Shown piece after piece: positions 16,179-25,150 of a DNA stretch of 64,000 nucleotides. Under the pieces are notes generated by a model that saw only the letters and a list, made by a program, of their open reading frames with translations, was not told where the DNA came from and made no database searches. The stretch spans positions 304,605-368,604 of the forward strand of contig CAMLGZ010000003.1 in the NCBI GenBank assembly GCA_946479745.1. Direction: 5' to 3'. The DNA is from an uncultured Pseudoxanthomonas sp. (GTDB lineage Bacteria; Pseudomonadota; Gammaproteobacteria; Xanthomonadales; Xanthomonadaceae). Made by a program: the position numbers and the translations under genes. Each line of letters opens with the position of its first letter. Position 1 is the stretch's first letter.

Positions 16179-17147
16179 TCAACGCCCGTAATTGCTCAAC
16201 GCCAGCTCCAACAACGACTTGGCCTGCTCGCGCAGCACCGATGGCTCGATGATTTCCGCGTCCGCGCCGTAATGCAGGATATCCATCAGCAATTCGCGGG
16301 ACACGCTATAGGGCACCTTCAGCTGATAACGGCCATCGGGCAGGAACTTGCCTTCCTGCTTCGAATGCCATTGCTCGTCGGCCACCCAGCGCGCGGTCTT
16401 GGCGCTGAACACGATGGTGGCCCAGCCCTTGGGTTCGCCGGAGAAGATGCCGTAGCTGGAAGCCAGATGCTGATTGAGCTCGGCGTCGGTCAAGTCGCGC
16501 GCCGCTTCGTCCAGCACCTTGGCGTTGCTGATGCGGTCCACGGCGAAACTGCGCAGGCCGGCGCGTTCGTGGTCCCATGCGTCCAGGTACCAGTTGTCGC
16601 GGTAGTGGGTGATGCGTTGCGGCGAGACCGTGCGCCGCGTGCGCTCGTCGGTGGAGCGCGCCCGGTATTCGAAATTCAGCTGCTTGCGCTCCAGCACCGC
16701 CGAGGCCACGCTGCGGAAACTGGCTTCGTCCAGCCGGCGTCCGCGGTGCGGAATCACCCGCACCCGCTCCACCGGCCAGTGGTCGACGCCAGCATGGTCG
16801 GCCAGCAGGCCTTCGATGCGCTTCTGCAGCGGCGCCAGCGCGCCGGCCAGCACGCCGCCGCCGGTGCGCATCAGCAATTGTTGCGCGGCCAGCAAGGAAT
16901 AGAGTTCCTCCGAGCTCAGCCACAGGCCCGGCAGTTCGAAGCGTTCGCTTTCGCCGGCCTGGTAGCGGAAGCCGGCTTCGCCATCGCCTTCGATCGGGGC
17001 CATCAGCGCATCGCGCAGATAGGCCAGGTCGCGGTAGGCGGTGGCGCGCGAGCAGCCCAGCTCCTCCTGCAGGCGCTTGACCGTGACCGGGTAGCGCGCG
17101 GCCTTGAGGATGCGGTGCAGGGCGGTGATGCGTTCGATCTTGTCCAT
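16179..17147 (-). CDS. YafY-type HTH/WYL transcriptional regulator
   Basis: The 322-residue protein has an N-terminal DeoR-like winged helix (KIERITALHRILKAARYPVT, ELGCSRATAYRDLAYLRDAL), a linker, and a WYL domain with ITHYRDNWYLDAWDHERAG followed by LRSFAVDRISNAKVLDEAA. A C-terminal WCX-like extension follows. WYL proteins sense ligands, often nucleotides or nucleic acid, and frequently act in DNA-damage or stress control. The ATG at 17147 is chosen; upstream in-frame codons lie in a repeat. No obvious target operon is adjacent. Confidence 0.9.
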   Translation of the reverse strand: MDKIERITALHRILKAARYPVTVKRLQEELGCSRATAYRDLAYLRDALMAPIEGDGEAGFRYQAGESERFELPGLWLSSEELYSLLAAQQLLMRTGGGVLAGALAPLQKRIEGLLADHAGVDHWPVERVRVIPHRGRRLDEASFRSVASAVLERKQLNFEYRARSTDERTRRTVSPQRITHYRDNWYLDAWDHERAGLRSFAVDRISNAKVLDEAARDLTDAELNQHLASSYGIFSGEPKGWATIVFSAKTARWVADEQWHSKQEGKFLPDGRYQLKVPYSVSRELLMDILHYGADAEIIEPSVLREQAKSLLELALSNYGR

Positions 17148-17208
17148 GCGCCGATTATGGCCGAGCCGTGGCCGTTTTCGCGATGAAGATGCCGTTGAAG
17201 CAAATATA

Positions 17209-17338
17209 GGGGAACCGGCTGTTCGGCAGCTTGGGCCCGTGCGGTGCCGGACACCGCTGCGCATTCACCCATGCACAGCGACCCCTCAACGCGCGGACCC
17301 AAGCTGCCGGCGTTTGCGGCGTTTCCGCAACCGGTTCC
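17209..17338. repeat. Interrupted inverted repeat upstream of the WYL regulator
   Basis: GGAACCGG (17211-17218) plus CGGCAGCTTGGGCCCG (17224-17239) are mirrored by CGGACCCAAGCTGCCG (17294-17309) plus CCGGTTCC (17331-17338). The arms match imperfectly in spacing. It fills the divergent spacer between the WYL regulator and the lipoprotein gene and so may affect both promoters. Confidence 0.65.
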
Positions 17339-17376
17339 TAATGTGTGCTCTGCCCGCCCAAGCCCTGGAGTTCCGC

Positions 17377-18036
17377 ATGACCCTACGTCCGCTCGCGCTT
17401 GGCTGCCTGGTCCTGGCGTTCGCCGCCTGCAAACCTTCCCCTTCCGCCGCTCCCACGGCGGCAGCCACCGCCCCTGCGGTGACCGAAGCCGCGGCGGCTG
17501 CGCTCAACCCCATGGCCAACCCGGAGGACGAGGTGAAGGCGTCGATGGACAAGTTCCTGAAAGCCAAGTCCTTCCATGCGGTGATGATCATGGAAGGCGC
17601 GCGCGGGATGACCAACGAGATGGATTTCGTGGCCCCCGACCGTTACCGCATGAAGATGCCGGTGGGCACCCAGATAATCGTAGGCGACACCATGTACATG
17701 CAGGCCGACGGCCGCTCGATGAAGGTGCCGCTGCCGAAGGGCACGCTGAGCCAATGGCGCGATCCGCTGAAGATCGAGCAGAACAAGGCGGGACTGAGCG
17801 TGGAAGCATTGGGCAGCGACAACGTGGAGGGCCAGGCGGCGAAGAAATACCTGGTCAAGAACACGCAACCCGAAGCGGGCCAGCCCGAACCCAACGAGCT
17901 CACTTTCTGGATCGGCAGCGATGGCTTGCCCCTGCAGTTGCTGCATCAGGGGCAGGCGCAGGGCAAACCGTATTCGATGACTTTGCGCTATTCGCGTTTC
18001 GATGACCCGACCATAACCATCGATCCGCCGCAATGA
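17377..18036 (+). CDS. Lipoprotein of LolA/LprG-like type, function unknown
   Basis: This 219-residue lipoprotein has signal and lipobox LALGCLVLAFAAC, then an Ala/Thr/Pro linker. A ~160-residue domain follows whose pattern (SFHAVMIMEGARGMTNEMDF, APDRYRMKMPVGTQIIVGDT, YMQADGRSMKVPLP, ending in MTLRYSRFDDPTITIDPP) is that of a curved half-barrel related to LolA and LppX/LprG lipid carriers. A role in lipid or hydrophobe handling is an inference. The ATG at 17377 gives the lipobox; the longer open frame upstream is not used. Confidence 0.75.
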   Translation: MTLRPLALGCLVLAFAACKPSPSAAPTAAATAPAVTEAAAAALNPMANPEDEVKASMDKFLKAKSFHAVMIMEGARGMTNEMDFVAPDRYRMKMPVGTQIIVGDTMYMQADGRSMKVPLPKGTLSQWRDPLKIEQNKAGLSVEALGSDNVEGQAAKKYLVKNTQPEAGQPEPNELTFWIGSDGLPLQLLHQGQAQGKPYSMTLRYSRFDDPTITIDPPQ

Positions 18037-18107
18037 TTTCCTAACTCCGGTTTAACCGGAGCAAGACGCCCGTCGCTGCCAGACTCCGCGCACTCAGTGG
18101 AGTCTGT

Positions 18108-18746
18108 ATGCAGTCGAAGGAACGATCGGGAAGCGGTACCCAGGTGGTGGCATGGTTGGGTGTGCTGGTGGTGCATGCGGGATTGTTCTGGTTGCTGACC
18201 TGCCAAGGCCGGCTGACGACGCAGTCCGGAAGCGCCGAGCGATTGCGCTTGGTGTTCGTGCCGCGATCGCGACAGATGGCGCCTGTGGCGCCTTCGGATC
18301 CTCTTGTGCTTCCGCCGCAGCCGAGCCGACCGGTACCTCCCGCAATCCGGCCACGTCCCATTGATCTGGCTGCCCCTGCGGGGCCGCCTTTGTCCACGCC
18401 CAGCGCAAGCACGGCCGAAGCAACTCCATCATCCAACTGGGCGGAGCAGGCGCGGCAATCAGCACAGGCCCGGGAGCCGCTTTCTTTCACTGCCGACCCG
18501 CTACGCAATCGCCATGCGCAGCTGCCGGGCGGAGACGGACGCGGAAGATTCCGGATGAAGGAACCGCCGAGTCCGCGGAAGGTTCTGCAGGCGATCGGCG
18601 AAATGGCCGGCGGACGCGGCTACAGCCAATCCCCCTGTCCACGCATCGCTGCCAACCTTCCTGGCCTGCTGACCGCAACTTCCAACCAGGAACGTGAACT
18701 GCTGGAAGAAGAGCTGCGGCGCGACCGCGAGTACTGCCGACCCTGA
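18108..18746 (+). CDS. Membrane-anchored proline-rich protein, function unknown
   Basis: The 212-residue protein has one N-terminal membrane helix (VVAWLGVLVVHAGLFWLL), a Pro/Ala-rich periplasmic span (residues ~60-110) and a charged C-terminal segment with a possible disulfide (C198/C210 region, QSPCPRIAANLPG ... DREYCRP). The topology resembles TonB N-terminal regions, including a VVHAGLFW helix, but no TonB-C domain is present. I do not recognise a characterised family. Confidence 0.6.
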   Translation: MQSKERSGSGTQVVAWLGVLVVHAGLFWLLTCQGRLTTQSGSAERLRLVFVPRSRQMAPVAPSDPLVLPPQPSRPVPPAIRPRPIDLAAPAGPPLSTPSASTAEATPSSNWAEQARQSAQAREPLSFTADPLRNRHAQLPGGDGRGRFRMKEPPSPRKVLQAIGEMAGGRGYSQSPCPRIAANLPGLLTATSNQERELLEEELRRDREYCRP

Positions 18747-18777
18747 ACTATTGTTATCCAGGTCTCATAAATGTCAT

Positions 18778-18805
18778 TTGGAACAATAACTTGCACTGGT
18801 ATAGA
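18778..18805 (+). promoter_or_regulatory. Candidate promoter of the ydiY-like gene
   Basis: TTGGAA (18778-18783) and TATAGA (18800-18805) are spaced by 16 bases in a locally AT-rich stretch, about 86 bases before the ATG. Confidence 0.4.
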
Positions 18806-18891
18806 GTGATTGTAGCGGGTATCCTGTAACCGATTTCACAGCATCCCCGACACCCGATATTCCTCTGACTTCCTTTTGCAGGTTCGCCCCC

Positions 18892-19695
18892 ATGTTCCGT
18901 TACGCACCGCTATCCACACTTGTTTTCCTGGTCGCTCTGGCGCCCGCCGCCTGGGGCCAGGACGCCGACTGCAAGTGCAACGGCGAGGAAAAACCCGCGG
19001 AGGAGATTTCCCACTGGACCGGCGGCGGCGAGCTGGGCTTTGCCTCGGCCCGCGGCAACAGCATCAATGAAAGCCTCAACGGTCGTTTCAACGTGCAGTA
19101 CACCCAAGGCGACTGGATCCACAGCGTGGATCTGTTCGGCCTGCGCGCCCGCGCCGAGTACCGGGAGGAGGACGAAAACGGCAACCTGACACGCGGCGAG
19201 GCCAAGACCACCGCCAACCGCTACACCGTGGGCGCCAACAGCGCGCTGAAGTTGGGCGAACATCGCCAGTTCACCACGGCCCTGCGTGCGGAGCAGGACG
19301 ATTTCGCCACCTACGACCGGCTGCAGACCGCCAGCATCGGTTACGGCACGCGCATGATGGACGGCGAACGCACCAAGCTCGACGTGCAGGTGGGCCCGGG
19401 TTTCAGGCGCGCGCACAACGTAGAAGAGGGCGTGACCGAGACCGGCGTGATCGGCCGCGGCTTTGTGGGCCTGAAGTTCGACCTGACCGACAACACCGAA
19501 CTGTCCAACAATCTGCTGGTCGAGTCGGGCAGCCACAACACCTATGCGCAGAACGACCTTGGCGTTTCGGTGGCGATGAATTCGCACCTGGCATTGAAGG
19601 CCGGGCTGCAGGCGCGCCGCAACAGCGAGGTCGAAGCCGACCGCAAGAAGACCGACACGCTGACCACCATGAACGTGGTGTACCGTTTCAAGTAG
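18892..19695 (+). CDS. DUF481 (YdiY-like) outer-membrane protein
   Basis: The 267-residue protein has a signal peptide (TLVFLVALAPAAWGQ) and a beta-barrel domain of the DUF481 family: WTGGGELGFASARGNSINESL at the start, RYTVGANSALKLGEHRQFTT in the middle and a C-terminal strand MNVVYRFK ending in the aromatic-x pattern used by the BAM machinery. E. coli YdiY is acid-inducible with unknown role. A short Cys pair (DADCKCNGEE) follows the signal peptide. The transcript probably ends at the inverted repeat 19709-19780. Confidence 0.85.
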   Translation: MFRYAPLSTLVFLVALAPAAWGQDADCKCNGEEKPAEEISHWTGGGELGFASARGNSINESLNGRFNVQYTQGDWIHSVDLFGLRARAEYREEDENGNLTRGEAKTTANRYTVGANSALKLGEHRQFTTALRAEQDDFATYDRLQTASIGYGTRMMDGERTKLDVQVGPGFRRAHNVEEGVTETGVIGRGFVGLKFDLTDNTELSNNLLVESGSHNTYAQNDLGVSVAMNSHLALKAGLQARRNSEVEADRKKTDTLTTMNVVYRFK

Positions 19696-19708
19696 GCGGC
19701 ATCGCGTT

Positions 19709-19780
19709 CTTGTAGAGCCGAGCTTGCTCGGCTGCTTTTATCGCGCGGCAAGAGCAGCCGAGCAAGCTCGGCTCTACAAG
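19709..19780. repeat. Paired inverted repeat, family F
   Basis: Two perfect 28-base arms beginning CTTGTAGAGCCGAGCTTGCT (19709-19736 and 19753-19780) surround a 16-base loop. Position between convergent ydiY-like and hemC genes suggests a bidirectional terminator function. Confidence 0.85.
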
Positions 19781-19785
19781 GTCGC

Positions 19786-20691
19786 CTAGAGAAACTCGCC
19801 CGCTCCCTGCGTCAGCAACTCCCGGGCCACAGCCTGTCCCAGCGCCTCCGGCGCATCGCTCGCCGCTTCGTCCTGCGCGCGCGCCATGCGCCCGTCGCTG
19901 GCCGAACCGACCAATCCGCTCAACTGCAGGCGGTCGCCGCGCAATTGCGCATAGGCCGCCACCGGCACATGGCAGCTTCCATGCAGGGCCCGGTTCATGG
20001 CCCGCTCGGCTTCCACGCAAGTCCGGGTAGGCGCGTGATCCAGTACCGAAAGCATTTCCCGCATCCGCGCATCGCCGGCGCGGCATTCGATCGCGATAGC
20101 ACCCTGCGCCGGTGCCGGCAGCCACTCCGGCGCGGCCAGACGCACGCCGATGCGTTCGTGGAAACCCAGCCGTTGCAAACCCGCGCAGGCCAGCACGATG
20201 GCGTCGTAGTCGCCTGCATCCAGTTTGGCCAGGCGCGTGTTGACGTTGCCGCGCAGGTCCAGCAACTGCAGGTCAGGGCGGCGCGCGCGCAATTGCGCCT
20301 GCCGCCGCAGCGACGAGGTACCCACCCGCGCGCCTTGCGGCAGGGCCTCCAGCGAAGCGTGAAGATTGCTGATGAAGGCATCGGCGGGATCGGCGCGCTC
20401 CAGGATCGCCGGCAATGCGAACGGCGCGTCCAGCTCCATCGGCACGTCCTTGAGCGAATGCACCGCGCAGTCGGCCTCGCCCCTCAGCATGGCCAACTCC
20501 AGCTCCTTCAGGAACAGACCCTTGCCGCCGATCGCCGCCAGCGAGCGGTCCAGCACATCGTCGCCGCGGGTGCTCATCGGCACCAGGCTCACTTCGATTC
20601 CCGGATGCGCGGCGCGGAGCAGCGTGGCCACGTGTTCGGTCTGCCAGAGGGCCAGCGGGCTTTTGCGGGTGGCGATGCGGATCTGCTTCAT
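19786..20691 (-). CDS. hemC: Porphobilinogen deaminase (hydroxymethylbilane synthase)
   Basis: The 301-residue enzyme polymerises four porphobilinogens into hydroxymethylbilane in haem synthesis. Motifs: [20 protein letters not shown], the catalytic Asp in [11 protein letters not shown], the Arg-rich cofactor-binding stretch [31 protein letters not shown], and the cofactor-bearing Cys in [13 protein letters not shown]. The ATG at 20691 is chosen. It follows algR, as in Pseudomonas, but the two are separated here by a family D inverted repeat. Confidence 0.97.
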   Translation of the reverse strand: MKQIRIATRKSPLALWQTEHVATLLRAAHPGIEVSLVPMSTRGDDVLDRSLAAIGGKGLFLKELELAMLRGEADCAVHSLKDVPMELDAPFALPAILERADPADAFISNLHASLEALPQGARVGTSSLRRQAQLRARRPDLQLLDLRGNVNTRLAKLDAGDYDAIVLACAGLQRLGFHERIGVRLAAPEWLPAPAQGAIAIECRAGDARMREMLSVLDHAPTRTCVEAERAMNRALHGSCHVPVAAYAQLRGDRLQLSGLVGSASDGRMARAQDEAASDAPEALGQAVARELLTQGAGEFL

Positions 20692-20781
20692 GCGTCCATT
20701 ATGAAGCCGGTATGGGGGGCTGGATAGGCAGCTCAAGATCCCGTTTCAGCATGCCGTTTCAATATCCGGTTTCAAAATATC

Positions 20782-20886
20782 CCGTTCGTGGTGAGCCTGT
20801 CGAACCACGCTTTTCGCAGGATGCGGAATTGCCACGATCTGGAAGAGTCCGCCAAGAGCGTGGTTCGACAGGCTCACCACGAACGG
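20782..20886. repeat. Paired inverted repeat, family D, between algR and hemC
   Basis: The arms 20782-20811 and 20857-20886 (CCGTTCGTGGTGAGCCTGTC...) are perfect 30-mers around a 45-base loop; the element is the same family as 10141-10246. A partial third arm (CACGAACGGGATTT) follows at ~20900. Confidence 0.85.
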
Positions 20887-20944
20887 CTTTTTTTATTAGC
20901 TCGCCACGAACGGGATTTTATATACGAACGGAATGCGGGCTTCG

Positions 20945-21676
20945 CTAAAGGTTCTTGACCGTATCGCGCAATCCCGCCACGCAGCGGCGGCTGACCTCAA
21001 GCGGCTCCTTGCCGTGACGCAGGACCGCCTGCACGCGGCCATCGCCGATGCGTTTGAGCTCGGTGATCTCGTGCCGCGCCACCAGGCAGTTGCGGTGGAT
21101 GCGCACGAAGCGTCCGTTGAACTCGTCTTCCAGCGACCGCAGCGATTCCTCGATCAGGTCTTCGCCGCGCGCATGGTGGACTACGACGTATTTCTCTTCG
21201 GCCTGCAGGTAGTGCACGTCTTCCACCGGAATCAGGCGCAGGCTGCCGCGCATGCGCGCGCACAGATGCGTACGCGGGATACGGCCCGGTAGCGCCGGCG
21301 CCTGCGTTTCGCGGCCTGCGATGAAGGTACGCGCACGCTCCAGGGCCACGGCGAGCCGTTCGGCACGCACCGGCTTCATCAGGTAATCGATGGCCGCGGC
21401 ATCGAAGGCCGACAGCGCGTGCTCGTCGTAAGCGGTGCAGAACACCACCGCCGGTCGCGGGTCGAATGCGGTGAGATGGCGGGCGGCTTCCAGCCCATCG
21501 ACGCCAGGCATGGCGATGTCCAGCAGCACCAGGTCGGGTCGGAATTCGGCACAGGCCTGCAAGGCGCTGAGCCCGTTATCGGCCTCGGCGACGACTTCCA
21601 CGCCGGCGTGCTCGGCCAACAGCGCGCGCAGGCGCTCGCGGGCCAAGGGTTCGTCGTCGGCGATCACCACCTTCAC
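20945..21676 (-). CDS. algR: LytTR response regulator, AlgR-like
   Basis: The 243-residue protein has an N-terminal receiver domain with acidic pocket VVIADDEPLARERL, phosphoacceptor Asp in LVLLDIAMPGVDG and Lys in YLMKPVRAERL. The C-terminal LytTR DNA-binding domain shows EDVHYLQAEEKYVVVHHARG and RIHRNCLVARHEI. A GTG at 21676 begins VKVVIADDEP. Gene order algR-hemC is as in Pseudomonas, where AlgR controls alginate and twitching genes. A partner kinase (AlgZ/FimS) is not next to it here; the upstream gene is an esterase. Confidence 0.85.
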   Translation of the reverse strand: MKVVIADDEPLARERLRALLAEHAGVEVVAEADNGLSALQACAEFRPDLVLLDIAMPGVDGLEAARHLTAFDPRPAVVFCTAYDEHALSAFDAAAIDYLMKPVRAERLAVALERARTFIAGRETQAPALPGRIPRTHLCARMRGSLRLIPVEDVHYLQAEEKYVVVHHARGEDLIEESLRSLEDEFNGRFVRIHRNCLVARHEITELKRIGDGRVQAVLRHGKEPLEVSRRCVAGLRDTVKNL

Positions 21677-21763
21677 GGTGCCTGCTTCCTCGGTTCTGCA
21701 TAGAGATGCGACCCCATGGTAGCGACCGTTCCGTCCAGCGTCACCCTGCGACGCGGCGCACAC

Positions 21764-22447
21764 TTAGGAGTGCGCGAACCGCTGTGTCATCCAGTCGCCC
21801 AGCGCGCTTATTTCCTCGGCGCAGACCTGGTGCGCCATCGGGTAACGGTGCCATTCCACCGCGAAACCGAACGATTGCAGCAGTTGCGCGCTGCGCTCGG
21901 CGTACATCAGCGGAATCACCGGATCGGCCGTGCCGTGGGCCATGAAGACAGGCTGGGTGGCGGAGCCTTCGCCCAGGGATTCCCCCGCGGCCTCGGCGCC
22001 AGGCAGATAGGTCGACAGGGCGATCAGTCCCCCCAGCGGGGTTTTCCGCCGCAGGCCCGCCGTCAGTGCGATGGCGCCGCCCTGGGAAAAGCCGGCCAGC
22101 AGGATCCGCTGCGGGTCGATGCCGCGTGCATGTTCGCGGTCAATCAATGCGCCGGTCTGCAGCACGGATTGGTCGACGCCGTCGCTGTCGGCGCGGGTCG
22201 GGAAATCCATGCCGACGATGTCGTACCACGCACGCATGCGCACGCCGTTGTTGATGGTGACCGCGCGCACCGGCGCGTGCGGGAACACGAAGCGCAGCGC
22301 AGGCCAATCCTGGCGCACCAGCTCCGGCACCAGCGGCGCGAAGTCGTGGCCGTCGGCGCCCAGGCCGTGCAGCCAGATCACCGACCATTGCGGCGACGGG
22401 CCGGTTTCCTGTTCTACGGTTTCAAGCAGATCGATGGCGTTGTCCAT
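21764..22447 (-). CDS. Carboxylesterase/phospholipase of the EstB/YpfH type
   Basis: The 227-residue alpha/beta hydrolase has the oxyanion motif IWLHGLGADGHDFAPLVPEL, nucleophile Ser in LLAGFSQGGAIALTAG, Asp in HGTADPVIPLMYAE and His in YPMAHQVCAEEI. This is the compact carboxylesterase/acyl-protein-thioesterase-like family acting on short-chain esters in the cytoplasm. The ATG at 22447 begins the conserved part; the frame is open upstream but without a signal peptide. It may be cotranscribed with algR (gap 87 bases). Confidence 0.92.
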   Translation of the reverse strand: MDNAIDLLETVEQETGPSPQWSVIWLHGLGADGHDFAPLVPELVRQDWPALRFVFPHAPVRAVTINNGVRMRAWYDIVGMDFPTRADSDGVDQSVLQTGALIDREHARGIDPQRILLAGFSQGGAIALTAGLRRKTPLGGLIALSTYLPGAEAAGESLGEGSATQPVFMAHGTADPVIPLMYAERSAQLLQSFGFAVEWHRYPMAHQVCAEEISALGDWMTQRFAHS

Positions 22448-22558
22448 GGCCCATTGTGGCCGACCCGGCTGCCGCTTACAAAGTCGTTGTTGGGGGAAGC
22501 CGCAACGAAAGACCCCGGCCTGAGCCGGGGTCTGGAGTGCCAATCGATTTCCGATGAC

Positions 22559-25117
22559 TCAGAACTTCTGCGAGAACCTCAACCCCACCGTGCGCGGCGG
22601 AGAGGTGACGGTGTAGATCTGCCCGTTTTCGTAACCGGGTACGGGCGCATGGTCCACGTTGCCGCACACCGATTCGGCGCATTGGGTGAAGCGGGCGATC
22701 TGCGGGCGCTCGTCGAAAGCGTTGCTGACGAACAAGTCCAGGGACCAGCTGTTCTTGGCGATGCCCACCGAGAAATCGGCCGTGGTGTAGGCTGGCAAGT
22801 CCCCCAGGATTTCCCGCTCTGCGTCACGCAGATCCGAAGTGCGTTCGCCGACATGCACTACCGCTCCCTGTACATAGGCATCGAAGCCGCCGATGTTGAA
22901 GAGGTAACGCGCGGTCAGGTTGCCCTTGAACTTCGGCGTCACCGGCAGCTGGGTCCCGCTGGACGCTTCCGGACCTTCGAATTCCTCCCCTGTCTCCGGA
23001 TTGATGACTCCCACTGGGCACTCGGTGATCGGCTTGCCGGACGAGTCGGTCAGACCGCAGAAATTCTCGGTCAGCTTGGCGTCGTAGAACGCCGCACCGG
23101 CGGTGAGCTGCAGATTGTAGGTGGCGGCGAAATTCAGCTCCATTTCCAGACCGTTGATGCGCGCCTGGTTGGCGTTCTTGATTTCGGTCAGGCCGTTGGC
23201 GCCCAGAATGCTGAACTGGAAGTCTTCCCACTCCTGCCGGAACACCGCACCATTGAAAGTCAGGCGGTTGTCCATCCAGCTGGTTTTCCAACCCAGCTCG
23301 TAGTTGGTCAGGTAGTCCGACACGTACGGCGGCAGGCTGCCGCGGCGGTTGTTGCCGCCCGGGCGGTAGCCCTCCGACCAGGTGCCGTAGATCATCTTGG
23401 TGTCGCTGAACTCGTAGGTCAGGTTGAACTTGCCGATGGTGTCGTGCTCTTTCAGCTCCTTGTCGATGTTCACGCACGGCGAGTTCATGAACGGCGTAGC
23501 GGGATCGGCGCAGAAAGCATCGGTGGGATTGTCCGGATCGTCTTCTATGTAGCTGGCGAAACCATGAAAGCCTTTCAGCGTGTTGTCCACCCGGAACGAA
23601 CGGAAGCCCGCCATGGCGGTCAGCTTGTCGGTGATGTCGTAGGAGAATTCGCCGAATATCGCCTCATCGTGGTCTTCGCGGATCTGCTTGGTCAGCCACA
23701 GCGTGCCCGGCCAGCCCGGCACCGAGAGATCGGTGGCCAGCCCGTCGATGCGGTAATCCTGCTGGATGTCGTGCTTCTGGTCCTGCCAGAACAGGCCGCC
23801 GACGAAGCGGAAGCGGTTTTCGGCCGGCGAGGAGATGCGCAACTCATGGCTGGTCTTCTTGTAGCCGTCCTTGCCCCGGATGTACTGAGACGGATTGATG
23901 AAGTCGCCGTTGTCGTTGTAGATGGAGCCGCCGTACGCGTACAGCGTGTCGTACCAGAACGAATAATCGCTGTAGTCCGAATCGGTCTCGTCGTCGCGCT
24001 TCAGGTGGGCGAAAGCGTAAGTGATGTCGAAGTTGCCGATCTTGCCCTCCACGGTCAGCGCCGCCTGCATCCACTTGTCTTCGGTGCGCTCGGGGTAATA
24101 GTGGTTCACGGCCAGGTCGCCGACGCTTTCGTCGAAGGCGAACAGGCCGTTGCTGGTGGAGCGCTGGCCCATCACGGTCGGACTGATGGTCCAGTTTTCG
24201 TTGAGGTCCAGCCGCAGCGCCAAGCGCGCGCCGGTGGTATCGACGTCGTTGTAGTTGTCCTTGGCGCGCCCGGTACACAGGAGCAGATCGGTGGAGGTGC
24301 AATCGCGGTTGCTGACCACGCCGCCCCAACTCGGTACGGCATCGGGGTCTGCCGGGTCGCGGATCGGGAACTGACGGTCGTTCTCGCGGTTGTCGATATA
24401 CCCCGCGTCATGCTGGTTCCAGCCCACCAACCGGATCGCCGCCTTTTCGGACAACGGGATATTGACGAAGCCTTCGGCCACGTGTCCCGTGCCGCCATGG
24501 CTGACGCTGTTGGCTTCCAGGCTGTAACCGGCCTCGAAGCCGGTGGGATCGGGTTTGTTGGTGATGATGCGGATGGTACCGGCCTGCGAGCTTGCGCCGT
24601 ACAGCGTGCCCTGCGGACCGGACAGCACTTCCACGCGCGCGATGTCGTAGATATGCAGATCCAGCGGACCCTGGATGGTGGTGACCGGCTGTTCGTCCAG
24701 GTACACGCCCACGCTGGGAAGCGGACCGGAATGGTTGCCGTCGCCGCCGCTGGACACGCCGCGCATGTAGATCTGCGCAAAGCCGGGGCCGAACGTCTGG
24801 TAGGAGACGCTGGGCAGGAATTTCACGTAGTCCTCGAAATCGCTGACGTTGAGCTCTTCGAGTTTCTCGGTTCCCAATACCTGGATGCTGATCGGCACCT
24901 TCTGCAGGTTTTCCGAGCGCCTTTGCGAGGTCACCGTGATGGTGTCCAGGGTGGCCGCTTCCTTTTCCGCAGGCGTCGGCGCGGGCGCGGCTTCCTGCGC
25001 GAAGGCCGCCGAACTCACCGCAAGATAGATAGCCGCCGCCAGCGGCAATCTTGCAAAAGACGACGGGGGTTTTCTTCGTTCGCTTCGTTTCGAATCGTAT
25101 CTGCTCATCTGCGTCAC
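22559..25117 (-). CDS. TonB-dependent outer-membrane receptor
   Basis: The 852-residue receptor has a signal peptide (LPLAAAIYLAVSSAAFAQ), a Pro/Ala linker, TonB box DTITVTSQRR, a plug domain (VPISIQVLGTEKLEELNVSD, FAQIYMRGVSSGGDGNHSG, IARVEVLSGPQGTLYGASSQ) and a 22-strand barrel ending VGLRFSQKF. Such receptors take up siderophores, sugars or peptides; the plug and extended loops resemble the sphingomonad/xanthomonad receptor group without a carboxypeptidase-like N-terminal domain. The TPR-sulfotransferase gene lies 33 bases upstream in the same direction, suggesting an operon. The substrate is not inferable. Confidence 0.92.
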   Translation of the reverse strand: MTQMSRYDSKRSERRKPPSSFARLPLAAAIYLAVSSAAFAQEAAPAPTPAEKEAATLDTITVTSQRRSENLQKVPISIQVLGTEKLEELNVSDFEDYVKFLPSVSYQTFGPGFAQIYMRGVSSGGDGNHSGPLPSVGVYLDEQPVTTIQGPLDLHIYDIARVEVLSGPQGTLYGASSQAGTIRIITNKPDPTGFEAGYSLEANSVSHGGTGHVAEGFVNIPLSEKAAIRLVGWNQHDAGYIDNRENDRQFPIRDPADPDAVPSWGGVVSNRDCTSTDLLLCTGRAKDNYNDVDTTGARLALRLDLNENWTISPTVMGQRSTSNGLFAFDESVGDLAVNHYYPERTEDKWMQAALTVEGKIGNFDITYAFAHLKRDDETDSDYSDYSFWYDTLYAYGGSIYNDNGDFINPSQYIRGKDGYKKTSHELRISSPAENRFRFVGGLFWQDQKHDIQQDYRIDGLATDLSVPGWPGTLWLTKQIREDHDEAIFGEFSYDITDKLTAMAGFRSFRVDNTLKGFHGFASYIEDDPDNPTDAFCADPATPFMNSPCVNIDKELKEHDTIGKFNLTYEFSDTKMIYGTWSEGYRPGGNNRRGSLPPYVSDYLTNYELGWKTSWMDNRLTFNGAVFRQEWEDFQFSILGANGLTEIKNANQARINGLEMELNFAATYNLQLTAGAAFYDAKLTENFCGLTDSSGKPITECPVGVINPETGEEFEGPEASSGTQLPVTPKFKGNLTARYLFNIGGFDAYVQGAVVHVGERTSDLRDAEREILGDLPAYTTADFSVGIAKNSWSLDLFVSNAFDERPQIARFTQCAESVCGNVDHAPVPGYENGQIYTVTSPPRTVGLRFSQKF

Positions 25118-25150
25118 TCTCTCCAGTGATTATTGTCGATGCTGCGATAA

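Noticed and set aside
21716..25129. 1137-codon plus-strand frame over the esterase and TonB receptor
   Set aside because: The opposite strand encodes two well-supported proteins with catalytic and plug motifs; the plus frame has none.
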